A DNA stretch of 64,000 nucleotides from NCBI RefSeq assembly GCF_016863295.1, contig NZ_BOOP01000026.1, forward strand, positions 106,043-170,042, in the 5' to 3' direction. Below, in pieces: positions 21,165-30,265 of this stretch. The stretch is from Planotetraspora phitsanulokensis (GTDB taxonomy: Bacteria > Actinomycetota > Actinomycetes > Streptosporangiales > Streptosporangiaceae). The notes under the pieces are model-generated. The model was not told where the DNA came from. It made no database searches and saw only the letters and a program-made list of their open reading frames with translations. The position numbers and the translations under genes were made by a program. Numbering within the stretch: position 1 is the first letter of the stretch; every line of letters begins with the position of its first letter.

Positions 21165-21719
21165 TCAGACGTCCTTCTCGAGGGACGCGTAGACGATGAT
21201 GTTGTCGCGGTACTGGTGCGCCGACCAGTCGAAGGCGCCGCCGCAGGTGATCAGGCGCAACCCGTCCTCGGCGTAGACACGCTCGGCCGGGAAGTCGTCC
21301 TTGGGCACCCGCTCGACCGAGTCGACGAGGTAGTCGGCGGTCTTGCCGTCGCTGCGCACGACCTTGACCAGCGCGCCCTTGCGGAGATCGCGCAGTTTGT
21401 AGAACACGGCGGGCGCGGTCTTGGTGTCGACGTGGCCGATGATCACCGAGGCTCCGGGATTGCCCGGAACCGCGCTGCCGGTGTACCACCCCGCCGTCGA
21501 GGGTTTGTCGAACGGCGGAAGCTCGACGTCGCCGGCCGAGTCCAGCCCGAGCTTCATCAGCGGCGCCTTCAGGCTCAGCGAGGGGATGTCGATGCGCCTG
21601 GGCACGACCGGGTCGGGACGGGCGGCGGAGCGGGGCTCCTGGGACCGGCCGTTCGCCGCGAACAACGCGAGCCCGGTGACGACCCCGGCCACCACGACCC
21701 ACCGGGACGAGACCGCCAA
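21165..21719 (-). CDS. class F sortase
   Basis: The 184-residue transpeptidase has an N-terminal membrane anchor (residues 7-22) and a sortase fold with the catalytic triad visible: His96 in IIGHVDTK, Cys159 in LITCGGAF, and Arg171 in YRDNI. Size and the short TCGG motif fit class F sortases of actinobacteria, which attach proteins to the cell wall. It starts one base after the stop of a gene for a C-terminally anchored secreted protein, so the two are coupled and the neighbour is its probable substrate or partner. The pair is inserted between tsaB and tsaE. Confidence 0.9.
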   Translation of the reverse strand: MAVSSRWVVVAGVVTGLALFAANGRSQEPRSAARPDPVVPRRIDIPSLSLKAPLMKLGLDSAGDVELPPFDKPSTAGWYTGSAVPGNPGASVIIGHVDTKTAPAVFYKLRDLRKGALVKVVRSDGKTADYLVDSVERVPKDDFPAERVYAEDGLRLITCGGAFDWSAHQYRDNIIVYASLEKDV

Positions 21720-21720
21720 A

Positions 21721-22356
21721 TCAGCTCCTTGAGCGCCTGCGGGCCACGCCGATGCCGATGCCGAGGACGGCGAGCAGCGCCACCGCGGTCACGCCCACGG
21801 GCAGGCCCGAGTCGTCGGCCGGGCCGCCGGCGGCGGTGCCTCCGCCGCCCGCGTGCGGCGCCCGGGTGGGAATCCGCGTGTGCGCCGGCGTCGGCGAGAC
21901 GACCTTGAACGAGGCGCTGCCGATGTCGTTGGTGGCCTCACAGCGCACCTGCACCTTGTAGCCGCCGGCCTTCGCGTCCGCCCTGACGGGGGCGCTGCCC
22001 GTCAGGCCCGGCACGGCGGGCTCGGCCGTCGGGGAGGCCGAGGGCGAAGCGACCGGGGGCAGCAGCGAGACCGGGCCGGTGAAGGCGTCCGAGCGGGCGA
22101 CGGCCCGGTAGGCGGTGCCGCCCTGCGGAAGCGGGCACTGCGCCGTGATCCGGACGCTCCTGGTCGCCCCGCCGGTGACCGACGAGGGCTCCACCACGAC
22201 GTCGATGTCCTGGCGCGGGATCGTGACCGTCGGCGAGGGAAGACCGGGGGTCAGCGTGATCCCCGGGGTCGGTGAATCCGTCTGGGCCGAGGCCGAGCAG
22301 CCGAGCGCGCCGAACAGAACGACTCCCGCGACGGCGACCTGCGTGACCCTGCTCAT
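21721..22356 (-). CDS. secreted protein with C-terminal membrane anchor, sortase partner
   Basis: The 211-residue product has a signal sequence (VAVAGVVLFGALGCSAS, possible lipobox), Pro/Ser/Thr-rich stretches, a central beta-rich domain with two cysteines (ITAQCPLP and VQVRCEA), and a C-terminal hydrophobic helix ending in RRRSRS. That tail looks like a cell-wall sorting signal, but before the helix the sequence is DDSGLPVGV, not a canonical LPXTG or LAXTG. I chose ATG 22356 because GGGAGGGG lies seven bases upstream. It is immediately followed by the sortase gene. The ligand or partner of the beta domain is unknown. Confidence 0.8.
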   Translation of the reverse strand: MSRVTQVAVAGVVLFGALGCSASAQTDSPTPGITLTPGLPSPTVTIPRQDIDVVVEPSSVTGGATRSVRITAQCPLPQGGTAYRAVARSDAFTGPVSLLPPVASPSASPTAEPAVPGLTGSAPVRADAKAGGYKVQVRCEATNDIGSASFKVVSPTPAHTRIPTRAPHAGGGGTAAGGPADDSGLPVGVTAVALLAVLGIGIGVARRRSRS

Positions 22357-22508
22357 CGGCCAACCCCTCCCACGCCCGGTCATTTACCCAGAAAATCTAT
22401 GCCAATCCATGACTAGAGATCTTCTTTTCGGGATGATCCACAGGTGGGCAGGTAGGAGTCAAGGACTGCGCAGACAACCGGCCTAGATCGGACGGGACGC
22501 GCGGGAGC

Positions 22509-22994
22509 TCACAGGGCGGCGCCGGCCCATCGGGCGCCGACTCCGCGGAGCCGCACCAGCCGCTGCTCGCCTTCGTCCCCGCGCTCGATGTGGATCTCGA
22601 GCCGGTCGTCGGAGAGACCCTCGACGAGGCCCTCGCCCCACTCGACGACCGTCACGGACTCCTCGATCGAGGCGTCCAGGTCGAGGTCGTCAACCTCCAG
22701 CGAGCCGCCCAGCCGGTAGGCGTCCGCGTGGACGAGGGCGGGACCGCCGGACAGCGACGGGTGCACCCGGGCGATCACGAAGGTCGGCGAGGTGATCGGA
22801 CCCCGCACCTTGAGACCCTCGGCGATGCCCTGCACCAAAGTGGTCTTGCCCGCGCCCAGGGGCCCGCTGAGCACGACCAGGTCGCCGGGGCCGAGCAGTG
22901 TCGCCAGCCGCGCTCCCACCGCCCGCATCTCCTCGGCGGTCGCCGCATCGATCTCCTGGACGCCGGCCCGCGAGCCGGGTGATGTGGCGCTCAC
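22509..22994 (-). CDS. tsaE: t6A ATPase TsaE
   Basis: The 161-residue P-loop ATPase powers turnover of the TsaD-TsaB complex. The Walker A motif GPLGAGKTT covers residues 44-52, with SPTFVIARVH and HADAYRL following and VVEWGEGL in the C-terminal half. The GTG start at 22994 overlaps the hydrolase stop by four bases (GTGA), with GGAGG upstream, so translation is coupled. It is separated from tsaB by the sortase pair. Confidence 0.95.
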   Translation of the reverse strand: MSATSPGSRAGVQEIDAATAEEMRAVGARLATLLGPGDLVVLSGPLGAGKTTLVQGIAEGLKVRGPITSPTFVIARVHPSLSGGPALVHADAYRLGGSLEVDDLDLDASIEESVTVVEWGEGLVEGLSDDRLEIHIERGDEGEQRLVRLRGVGARWAGAAL

Positions 22995-24037
22995 ACGTCC
23001 TCCCTCTCCGCCCGCTTCAACAGTGCGCGCAGGGCGTCGTTGACTGCTCCCGGCCGTTCGAGCTGCACGAGATGAGAGGTGCCGGACACCGTGGTCAGCT
23101 CGGCGGTGGGCACGGCCGCCGCGATGGCCCTGCTGTGGTCGAGGGGGGTCAGCCAGTCGCGCTCTCCGACGATGATCGCCGTGGGCACCTTGTTCAGCAC
23201 GTCGAGCGCGGTCAGCTTGTCGTGCGACATCAGGGCGGGATAGAAGTCGGCGATCACCTCGCTGGGGGTGGCCCTGATCATCGAGTCCACGAAGTCCACC
23301 ACGGTGGGGCTCACGCTCTTGGAGTCGCCGAACCCGAGATGGCGCAGGGCGAGGAAGGACAGGTCGGTCCCCGCCTCCCGGCCGCGGTCCACCAGGGCGC
23401 CGCTCCTGCGCATGACGGACACCGCGGACGGGACGGCCCGGTGCACGACCTTCGACAGCAGCGCCGGCAGGCCCAGCGTGAGCTCGGCCAGCTTGCCCGC
23501 CGACGTGGAGATCAGCGAGACGCCGCGGATCTTGTCGCCGAACAACTCCGGACGCCGGTCGGCCAGCGCCATGATCGTCATGCCGCCCATGGAATGGCCG
23601 ACCAGCACGCAGGGGCCGGGGACCAGTTCCTCCAGCACGTGCGCGAGGTCCTCGCCGAGGCGGTCGATCGAGCAGTCCTCCGAACGCGCCGACTGCCCGT
23701 GGGATCGCTGGTCCCACAACACGAGGCGGTAGGACTCGCGCAGATCCCGCCACTGGTAGTGCCAGGAGTCCAGCGTCAGGCAGTAGCCGTGACACATCAC
23801 GATCGTGAGCGGCGCGTCCTCCGGTCCGTCGACCTCCGTGTGGATCAGCACGCCGTCCGGCGTCGTGAGCGTCACGGGGCGCCCCCGGAGCTCACCGAAG
23901 GGCTCGTTGGCCTCGAGATCCGGACGCAACCGGATGCGGCCCACGGCGTACCTCTTGGCCAGGGCGGCCGCGGCCACGCCGGCCGAGGCCGCACCGACGA
24001 CCGCTCCGGCGATGCCGACCCTGCGACGTGTGCTCAT
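22991..24037 (-). CDS. alpha/beta-hydrolase
   Basis: This 348-residue hydrolase starts with a hydrophobic segment (IAGAVVGAASAGVAAAALA) that may be a signal or membrane anchor. It then has HGYCLTLDSW forming the oxyanion region, WDQRSHGQS, the nucleophile elbow VLVGHSMGGM near residue 150, and a late SGTSHLVQLERP with the catalytic histidine. ATG 24037 has AGGAG nine bases upstream. The gene lies between alr and tsaE, where an alpha/beta-hydrolase is usual in actinobacteria. Substrate is unknown. Confidence 0.9.
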   Translation of the reverse strand: MSTRRRVGIAGAVVGAASAGVAAAALAKRYAVGRIRLRPDLEANEPFGELRGRPVTLTTPDGVLIHTEVDGPEDAPLTIVMCHGYCLTLDSWHYQWRDLRESYRLVLWDQRSHGQSARSEDCSIDRLGEDLAHVLEELVPGPCVLVGHSMGGMTIMALADRRPELFGDKIRGVSLISTSAGKLAELTLGLPALLSKVVHRAVPSAVSVMRRSGALVDRGREAGTDLSFLALRHLGFGDSKSVSPTVVDFVDSMIRATPSEVIADFYPALMSHDKLTALDVLNKVPTAIIVGERDWLTPLDHSRAIAAAVPTAELTTVSGTSHLVQLERPGAVNDALRALLKRAEREDV

Positions 24038-24062
24038 TACCGCTTCTCCTCGCAACCGCGGC

Positions 24063-25208
24063 TCAGCGTCCGTCCACGTGGACGCGCGGCACGCGGGACC
24101 CGATCCTGGTCACGATCTCATGAGTGATCGTGCCCAGGGAATCCGCCCATTCCTGACATGTCGGCTCACCATGGTCCCCGGGCCCGAAAACGATCACTTC
24201 GTCGCCCGCCTCCGCGGGGTCGTCGCCGAGATCGAGCATGAACTGGTCCATGCACACCCGCCCGGCGACCGTCCGCCGCTTCCCGGCGGCCAGCACCTCG
24301 GCCCGGTTCGTCGCACTGCGCATGATCCCGTCCGCGTACCCCAGGGGGACGAGGCCGAGCGTGGTCTCCTGCTCGGTGACGTACAGATGGCCGTAGGAGA
24401 CGCCGGAGCCGGCCGGGACCCGCTTGGCCTGGGCCAGCCTCGCCGTGAGGGTCATGGCGGGGCGCAGCCCGAAGTCGCCGAGTTCGGGGACGGGGCTCAG
24501 ACCGTAGACGGCGATCCCCGTCCTGACCATGTCGTACCTGGCGCGCGGCACGGTGAGGGTGGCGGCCGAGTTCGCGATGTGCCGGATGACGGTGCTCGCG
24601 ACGCCCGCCTTGTCCGCGACGGCGAGGGCCTCGTCGAAGGTCGAGATCTGGCTGTCGATCGAGGGATGCCCTGGAATGTCGGCACAGGCGAAGTGGGACC
24701 AGATCCCCGTGATCTCGATCCCGCCTCCGGCCTGTACGGCCAGCGCCTTCTCCACGAGCGCGGGCCACTCGGCCATCGGCGCCCCGCCCCGCGAGATGCC
24801 GGTGTCCACCTTCAGATGGACCCTGGCGGTCCGGCCCGTGCGGCCCACGGCGGCGGCGATCTCCTCGATCACCCAGGGCGCGCTCGCGGACAGCTCCACG
24901 TCCTGGAGCAGCGCCTCGTCGAGCGGTTCCCCCGGCGTGATGATCCACGACAGGATCGGCGCCTCGATTCCCGCCTCGCGCAGCGCGAGGGCCTCCCGTA
25001 CAAACGCGGTGCCGAGCCTGGAGGCGCCGGCCTCGATGCACGCCCGCGCCACGGGGACCAGGCCGTGACCGTAGGCGTCGGCCTTGACTGCCGCCATCAT
25101 CGCCGCGCCCGGGGCGCTCGCCGCCAAGAGCCCGACGTTGTGCCGGATCGCGGCGAGATCCACCCGCGCCTCGGCCGGGGTGACCTGGTGCGCTGTCGAG
25201 AAGCTCAT
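24063..25208 (-). CDS. alr: alanine racemase
   Basis: The 381-residue PLP enzyme interconverts L- and D-alanine for peptidoglycan. The PLP lysine is Lys42 in AVKADAYGHG; the catalytic tyrosine lies in GVSYGHLY; KVDTGISRGG and the GRVCMDQFMLDLG dimer segment are also present. It is normal in length. It is followed after 25 bases by the hydrolase gene and then tsaE, so cell-wall precursor and tRNA-modification genes share a transcript. Confidence 0.97.
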   Translation of the reverse strand: MSFSTAHQVTPAEARVDLAAIRHNVGLLAASAPGAAMMAAVKADAYGHGLVPVARACIEAGASRLGTAFVREALALREAGIEAPILSWIITPGEPLDEALLQDVELSASAPWVIEEIAAAVGRTGRTARVHLKVDTGISRGGAPMAEWPALVEKALAVQAGGGIEITGIWSHFACADIPGHPSIDSQISTFDEALAVADKAGVASTVIRHIANSAATLTVPRARYDMVRTGIAVYGLSPVPELGDFGLRPAMTLTARLAQAKRVPAGSGVSYGHLYVTEQETTLGLVPLGYADGIMRSATNRAEVLAAGKRRTVAGRVCMDQFMLDLGDDPAEAGDEVIVFGPGDHGEPTCQEWADSLGTITHEIVTRIGSRVPRVHVDGR

Positions 25209-25233
25209 TTCCCCAGTCTGTCAGTTGGGTCCC

Positions 25234-25289
25234 GCGCCCGTGACCACGAGACACCCCGCGTCCGCGCGCTTTCCACGCCTCACGGGCGC
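25234..25289. other. widely spaced inverted repeat between nnr and alr
   Basis: GCGCCCGTGA and TCACGGGCGC are perfect complements but are separated by 36 bases. It could be a terminator with a large loop for nnr or an mRNA structure. Confidence 0.35.
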
Positions 25290-25293
25290 TTCA

Positions 25294-26805
25294 TCAGAGC
25301 ATCCGGAGGGCCGCGGGAAGCGCCTCGGCCACGTCGAGAGCGGCGATCGGCGCCTCGCCCCCACCCGCCCCGCCACCCTTGCCCGTCCCGCCGCCCCTGG
25401 CCGCGACCCGGGCGGCCAGACCGTGCACGTGCGCCGCGCACGAGGCGGCGTCGTACGCGCTGAGTCCTCCGGCCAGGAAGGCGCCCGCGATGCCCGACAA
25501 CACGTCGCCTGTGCCCCCCGTGGCCAGCCACGGCGTGCCGGTGGTGATCGCCCGCACCGGCAGGCCGGTCTCGGCGATCAGCGTCGTCGACCCCTTCAGC
25601 AGCACGGTGACGCCCAGTTCGTCAGCCGCCCGGCGTACGTGCTCGAGGCGGCGGGCCTCGATCAGCTCCCTGGGCACCCCCAGCAGGCGGGACAGTTCGC
25701 CCGCGTGCGGAGTGATGAGCGTGGGCGCCGCCCTGCGCAGGAGAGCTCGATCCGCGGCCACGATCGTGAGCCCGTCGGCGTCCACGAGCACGGGCACCTC
25801 GGCCGACAGGACGGCACGGGCCACGGCGTGAGCCTCGGTTCCCGTCCCCATCCCGGGGCCGACCACCCACGCCTGCACCCGTCCGATCGCGTCCAGCGAG
25901 ACCCCGGAGGCGGTGTCCAGGATGGTCGTGACGACCTCCGGCCAGCGGGCCCGCACGAGCCGGACCGGCTCCGCCGAGCTCGCGAAGCGCACCATCCCCG
26001 CGCCCGCACGCACGGCGCCGCCGGCCGACAGCACGGCCGCCCCGGTGTAGGTGTCGCTGCCCGCCGCGATTCCCACGACCCCCCGGCGGTACTTGTCGGA
26101 CTCCGCCTCCGGCCTCGGAAGCAGGGCCGCGACGTCCCCGTCCGCCGGCGCGGCGACGTCCGGTCCCGGCAGGTGGGGGCGCAGGCCGATGTCCACCAGT
26201 TCCACCATGCCCGCGTGCGTGGCGCCCGGATCCACGAACAGTCCCGTCTTGTAGGCGCCGAACGTCACGGTGACGTGGGCCTTCACCGCGGGACCCGCCA
26301 CGAGTCCCGTGCCCGAGTCGACCCCGCTCGGCACGTCGACCGCCACCACCAGCGCGGGCGTGTCCGCCGTCGCGCTCGCCAGCGTCCCGTACGGCTCCCG
26401 CAGCGCGCCGCCGCCTCCGATTCCGACGAGCCCGTCCAGGACGAGATCGGCGTCGCCGACCAGGCCGAGGGCCTCCTCGGTGAACGCGACGGCCCTTCCC
26501 CCCGCCGCCAGCAGCGCGGCCAGGCCGCCCTCATGGGTCCGCGAGCCCGCGAGGACCGCCACGACGCGGGCTCCCCTGCGGGCGAGCCGGGCTCCGGCGT
26601 AGAGGGCGTCGCCGCCGTTGTCGCCGCTGCCGGTGAGCACGGTGACGCGCGAGCCGTACACCCGGCCGTGCGCCCCCGTGAGCAGACGGGCGCACACGAC
26701 GGCCAGGCCCGCCGCCGCCCGCTGCATGAGCGTCCCTGCCGGGAGGCCGGCCATCAGCGCCGCCTCGGCGGTCCGGATCTGGTCGGGGCTGTACGCGGTC
26801 CGCAT
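25294..26805 (-). CDS. nnr: bifunctional NAD(P)H-hydrate epimerase/dehydratase
   Basis: This 503-residue fusion repairs hydrated NAD(P)H. The N-terminal epimerase half has TGSGDNGGDALYAGARLA near residue 60 and VDVPSGVDSGTG near residue 150. The C-terminal ADP-dependent dehydratase half, from about residue 230, has VVGPGMGTG, VDADGL, LITPHAGEL and ATGGTGDVLSGIAGAFLAGG. A Gly-rich insertion (GGGTGKGGGAGGGEA) interrupts the sequence shortly before the C terminus. It lies between acpS and alr, as in mycobacteria. Confidence 0.95.
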   Translation of the reverse strand: MRTAYSPDQIRTAEAALMAGLPAGTLMQRAAAGLAVVCARLLTGAHGRVYGSRVTVLTGSGDNGGDALYAGARLARRGARVVAVLAGSRTHEGGLAALLAAGGRAVAFTEEALGLVGDADLVLDGLVGIGGGGALREPYGTLASATADTPALVVAVDVPSGVDSGTGLVAGPAVKAHVTVTFGAYKTGLFVDPGATHAGMVELVDIGLRPHLPGPDVAAPADGDVAALLPRPEAESDKYRRGVVGIAAGSDTYTGAAVLSAGGAVRAGAGMVRFASSAEPVRLVRARWPEVVTTILDTASGVSLDAIGRVQAWVVGPGMGTGTEAHAVARAVLSAEVPVLVDADGLTIVAADRALLRRAAPTLITPHAGELSRLLGVPRELIEARRLEHVRRAADELGVTVLLKGSTTLIAETGLPVRAITTGTPWLATGGTGDVLSGIAGAFLAGGLSAYDAASCAAHVHGLAARVAARGGGTGKGGGAGGGEAPIAALDVAEALPAALRML

Positions 26806-26866
26806 GCGTCTGACGGTAACCCGGCGAGTCCGGCGTCTCGATCACCGGCCCGGAGCGACGAGCGTG

Positions 26867-27217
26867 TCAGGACTCGGCGATCACGTAGGCCACGGCCACC
26901 CCGCCGTCGTGGGAGAGCGACACGTGCCAGCGGGCGACCCCGAGTTCGCGGGCCACGTCGGCGGCCCGGCCGGTGATCCGCAGAGTGGGCCGTCCGTCGT
27001 CCTCCTTGAGGATCTCGGCCTCGAGGTGGCTCATCCCGGGCGGCGCGCCGAGCGCCTTCGCCACCGCCTCCTTGGCGGCGAACCTGACGGCGAGCGAGGC
27101 CGGCGGGAGCGTTCGTTCCGCGTCGGTGAACAGGCGCGACCTCAGCTTGGGCGTGCGGTTCAGCGCCGCCTCGAAGCGAGCCACGTCGACCACGTCGACC
27201 CCGATGCCCACGATCAC
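26867..27217 (-). CDS. acpS: holo-[acyl-carrier-protein] synthase
   Basis: The 116-residue AcpS transfers 4'-phosphopantetheine from CoA to apo-ACP. The start of the fold is [16 protein letters not shown] with the metal-binding aspartate near residue 8; [12 protein letters not shown] carries the second metal ligand (Glu) near residue 60, and [14 protein letters not shown] closes the protein. I place the start at GTG 27217 because homology begins there. Upstream in-frame starts would overlap the divergent coaA promoter. Confidence 0.93.
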   Translation of the reverse strand: MIVGIGVDVVDVARFEAALNRTPKLRSRLFTDAERTLPPASLAVRFAAKEAVAKALGAPPGMSHLEAEILKEDDGRPTLRITGRAADVARELGVARWHVSLSHDGGVAVAYVIAES

Positions 27218-27380
27218 CCGAGCAGCGTACGCGGTGCGAGTGGGGAGGAAGGCCGCTCGCCACGCCGCCGAATTCCGGCGGTATCGGCCAGTCCTTCCCA
27301 CTTCCTCACATAAGTAATCCATCGATTTTTGTCCACAGGCTGTGCACGACCCGGGATCGATCGACTCCGAAGCGATCGAA

Positions 27381-27392
27381 TACGCTTCCGTC
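27381..27392 (+). promoter_or_regulatory. coaA: leaderless-type -10 of coaA
   Basis: TACGCT lies six bases before the GTG start, in the context ATACGCTTCCG. Nearly the same sequence precedes the 1064-residue membrane protein gene. Confidence 0.5.
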
Positions 27393-28316
27393 GTGGCAGA
27401 TGGGAACGGCTACGCCGAGTTCAGCCGGGAACAGTGGCGGGATCTTCGCAGGAACACCCCGCTCACGCTCACCGAGGCCGAGTTGGAGGAGTTGCGGGGC
27501 GTCGACGACCCGATCGACCTGGCCGAGGTGACCGACATCTACCTGCCGCTCACCCGCCTGCTCAACCTGCACTTCACCGGATCGCGCCAGCGCGGCGCCG
27601 CGGTGGGGGCGTTCCTGGGCGAGCCCGAGGAGCGCGTGCCGTACGTGCTCGGGATCGCCGGGAGCGTCGCGGTCGGCAAGTCGACCACCGCCCGGCTGCT
27701 GCACACCCTGCTGGCCCGCTGGCCGGAGCATCCGCGGGTGGACCTGGTGACCACCGACAGCTTCCTCTACCCCAACAAGGTGCTGGAGGAGCGCGGGATC
27801 ATGCACCGCAAGGGCTTCCCGGAGAGCTACGACCGCCGGGCGCTGGTCGCGTTCGTGGCCGACGTCAAGGCGGGCCGCGCCTCGGTGGACGCCCCCGTCT
27901 ACAGCCACCTGGAGTACGACATCGTGCCCGGCGCCGCGCAGACCGTCCGGCGGCCGGACATCCTGATCGTCGAGGGCCTCAACGTCCTGCAGCCCGCGCC
28001 GCCGGACGCGCTGGCCGTGTGCGACTACTTCGACTTCTCGATCTACGTGGACGCCCGGGTCGAGGACATCAGGAGCTGGTACGTGGACCGGTTCCACCAG
28101 CTGCGCCGCACGGCCTTCTCCGACCCCAAGTCCTACTTCACGCACATCGCCGACCTGTCGGACGCCGAGGCCACCGAGTTCGCCAGAAACGTGTGGCGCG
28201 ACATCAACGAGGTCAACCTCGTCCAGAACATCGCGCCCACCCGGGGCCGCGCGGGCCTGATCCTCAGCAAGGGTTCCGACCACTCCGTCGAGCGGGTACG
28301 CCTCCGCCGCACCTGA
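27393..28316 (+). CDS. coaA: type I pantothenate kinase
   Basis: The 307-residue kinase phosphorylates pantothenate in the first step of CoA synthesis. It has [11 protein letters not shown] at the N terminus, the P-loop [12 protein letters not shown] at residues 87-98, TTDSFLYPN and KGFPESYD in the substrate region, and DFSIYVDA with HFF-type segments later. GTG 27393 is preferred over GTG 27342, because the shorter start matches family length and follows a -10 hexamer at leaderless spacing. The gene is divergent from acpS, whose enzyme uses the CoA product. Confidence 0.95.
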   Translation: MADGNGYAEFSREQWRDLRRNTPLTLTEAELEELRGVDDPIDLAEVTDIYLPLTRLLNLHFTGSRQRGAAVGAFLGEPEERVPYVLGIAGSVAVGKSTTARLLHTLLARWPEHPRVDLVTTDSFLYPNKVLEERGIMHRKGFPESYDRRALVAFVADVKAGRASVDAPVYSHLEYDIVPGAAQTVRRPDILIVEGLNVLQPAPPDALAVCDYFDFSIYVDARVEDIRSWYVDRFHQLRRTAFSDPKSYFTHIADLSDAEATEFARNVWRDINEVNLVQNIAPTRGRAGLILSKGSDHSVERVRLRRT

Positions 28317-28456
28317 GGCGGACGTCGACCGGCCACCCGCAGGGGACACCCGGGGCGCCCTCCCCACGAGGAGGTAGGAGACGGGCCCCTGCCGCCCACC
28401 GGAGGATGACGGCCGACTCGTCCGTCCGAAGGAGGCCCGTCACGATGCGGGGCCGA

Positions 28457-28469
28457 TAGTGTGCGAATC
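28457..28469 (+). promoter_or_regulatory. leaderless-type -10 of the ABC cassette
   Basis: TAGTGT is followed by seven bases and the ATG at 28470. Confidence 0.45.
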
Positions 28470-29399
28470 ATGACAGCGAGCGGCATCACCTGCATCGCGA
28501 CCGAGGGCCTGACCAAACGATTCCCTCGCGTCACCGCGCTCGAGGACCTGACGGTCACGGCGGGAGCCGGGGTGACCGGCCTGGTAGGCGCCAACGGTGC
28601 GGGGAAGTCCACCCTCATCAAGATCCTTCTCGGTCTGCTTCCCGCGACGTCGGGACGCGCCCGCGTCCTCGACATGGACGCGGCCACCCAGGGCGCGGAG
28701 ATCCGCCGGGTCGTGGGATACATGCCCGAGCACGACTGCCTGCCGCCGGACGTGTCGGCCACCGAGTTCGTGGTCCACATGGCCCAGATGTCCGGGCTGC
28801 CGCGGACGGCAGCGCGCGAGCGGGCTGCCGACACGCTGCGGCACGTCGGCCTCGACGAAGAGCGCTACCGCCCGATCGGCGGTTACTCGACCGGCATGCG
28901 CCAGAAGGTCAAGCTCGCGCAGGCCCTCGTCCACGATCCCCGTCTGGTCTTCCTCGACGAACCCACCAACGGTCTCGACCCGCGCGGCCGCGACGAGATG
29001 CTCGCGCTCATCCGCCGCATCGGCGGCGAGTTCGGCATCAGCGTCCTCGTCACGTCCCACCTGCTGGGCGAGTTGGAGCGCGTCTGCGACCACGTCGTCG
29101 TCATCGACGCGGGCCGCCTGCTGCGGTCGTCGTCGATCGGGGAGTTCACCCAGGCCACCCAGGCCATCGCCGTGGAGGTCGAGGACGGCCTCCAGTCGCT
29201 GGCCGACCGCCTGACCGGGGTGGGCGAGGCGGTCGCCGTACAGGGCCGGACGCTGACCGTCCAGGTGCCGGCCGAGGCCGACCCGGGGCGGGCCTACGAC
29301 GCGGTGCGCGACGCCGTCTGCGATCTCAACCTCAACCTCGTACGGCTGGAGCAGCGCCGCGGCCACATCGAGGACGTGTTCAAGGAGCCGGCCGCATGA
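28470..29399 (+). CDS. ABC transporter ATP-binding protein 1
   Basis: The 309-residue ATPase has Walker A GANGAGKST (residues 40-48), the segment VGYMPEHDCL in which Glu stands where many ABC proteins have the Q-loop Gln, signature YSTGMRQKV (139-147), Walker B LVFLDEP (159-165) with NGLD, and the H-loop TSHL. It is of the NatA/BcrA exporter type (ABC-2). It is the first gene of a coupled four-gene cassette: ATPase, permease, ATPase, permease. The substrate is unknown. The start at ATG 28470 fits a leaderless promoter. Confidence 0.9.
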   Translation: MTASGITCIATEGLTKRFPRVTALEDLTVTAGAGVTGLVGANGAGKSTLIKILLGLLPATSGRARVLDMDAATQGAEIRRVVGYMPEHDCLPPDVSATEFVVHMAQMSGLPRTAARERAADTLRHVGLDEERYRPIGGYSTGMRQKVKLAQALVHDPRLVFLDEPTNGLDPRGRDEMLALIRRIGGEFGISVLVTSHLLGELERVCDHVVVIDAGRLLRSSSIGEFTQATQAIAVEVEDGLQSLADRLTGVGEAVAVQGRTLTVQVPAEADPGRAYDAVRDAVCDLNLNLVRLEQRRGHIEDVFKEPAA

Positions 29400-30265
29400 T
29401 GCCAGAGCCGACCGGTGTCATCCACGACATCGGATACCGCCATTACGAAGGCGCACGGCTGGGCCGTGGCAACGCCTTCATGGCCCTCGCCCTCCACAGC
29501 CTCAGGGGCGCCTTCGGTTTCGGCCGCACGGCACGCGCCAAGATCATGCCGCTGCTGCTGGTCACGATCATGTTGCTGCCGGCGGTGGTCTCGATCGCCG
29601 TCATGGCGCTCGTGAAGCAGCCGGCCATGCGTTATCACGAGTACGCGGTCATCATGCAGGCCGTGCTCGCCATCTTCCTCGCGGCGCAGGCGCCCTACCT
29701 CGTGGCGCCCGACCTGCGGTTCCGGGTGCTTCCGCTCTACCTGTCCCGGCCGGTGGGCGTGCTCGACTACCTCGGCGCGAAACTGGCCGCGATGTCGGTC
29801 GCGATGTTCCTCGTGCTGGCCCTCCCGCTCACCCTCCTGTTCGCCGGCGAACTGCTGGTCGACCTGCCCGGCCCGCCGAAAACCGGCGAGTACTTCGCCT
29901 CGATGGGCGGCGCCGTGATCCTGGCCGTGCTGCTCGCCTCACTCGGTCTCGCCCTGGCCTCGTTCACGCCTCGCCGCGGGCTCGGCGTCGCCTCGGTGAT
30001 CGCGTTCTACCTGTTCACCTCGGCCGTCACTGCGGTGTTCTTCGGCGTGCTCATGTCCATGGGCGAGGACGCCGCGGCCAAATGGTCGATGATGGTCAGC
30101 CCGTTCTTCCTGGTCGACTCCGTGCAGGTCGCGCTGTTCGGGACCGACCCGTCCAACGGGGAGGGGTATCCGCCCGGCCTGTGGTCGTGCGTGATCCTGC
30201 TCGCGGTGATCGCCGTCGCGTTGTCCGGTCTCGTCCTCCGCTACCGGAAGGCCGCGTCGTCATGA
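29396..30265 (+). CDS. ABC-2 type permease 1
   Basis: The 289-residue integral membrane protein begins with a soluble HDIGYRHYEGARLGRGNAF segment, seen in a family of ABC-2 permeases paired with NatA-like ATPases. It has about six hydrophobic helices (around residues 50-70, 85-105, 125-150, 175-195, 205-225 and 262-282). Its ATG overlaps the upstream ATPase stop by four bases, and its own stop overlaps the next ATPase start in the same way, so the genes are translationally coupled. Confidence 0.87.
   Translation: MMPEPTGVIHDIGYRHYEGARLGRGNAFMALALHSLRGAFGFGRTARAKIMPLLLVTIMLLPAVVSIAVMALVKQPAMRYHEYAVIMQAVLAIFLAAQAPYLVAPDLRFRVLPLYLSRPVGVLDYLGAKLAAMSVAMFLVLALPLTLLFAGELLVDLPGPPKTGEYFASMGGAVILAVLLASLGLALASFTPRRGLGVASVIAFYLFTSAVTAVFFGVLMSMGEDAAAKWSMMVSPFFLVDSVQVALFGTDPSNGEGYPPGLWSCVILLAVIAVALSGLVLRYRKAASS

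Noticed and set aside
21721..22356. LPXTG sorting signal
   Set aside because: The C terminus has the right overall layout but no LPXTG or LAXTG motif.
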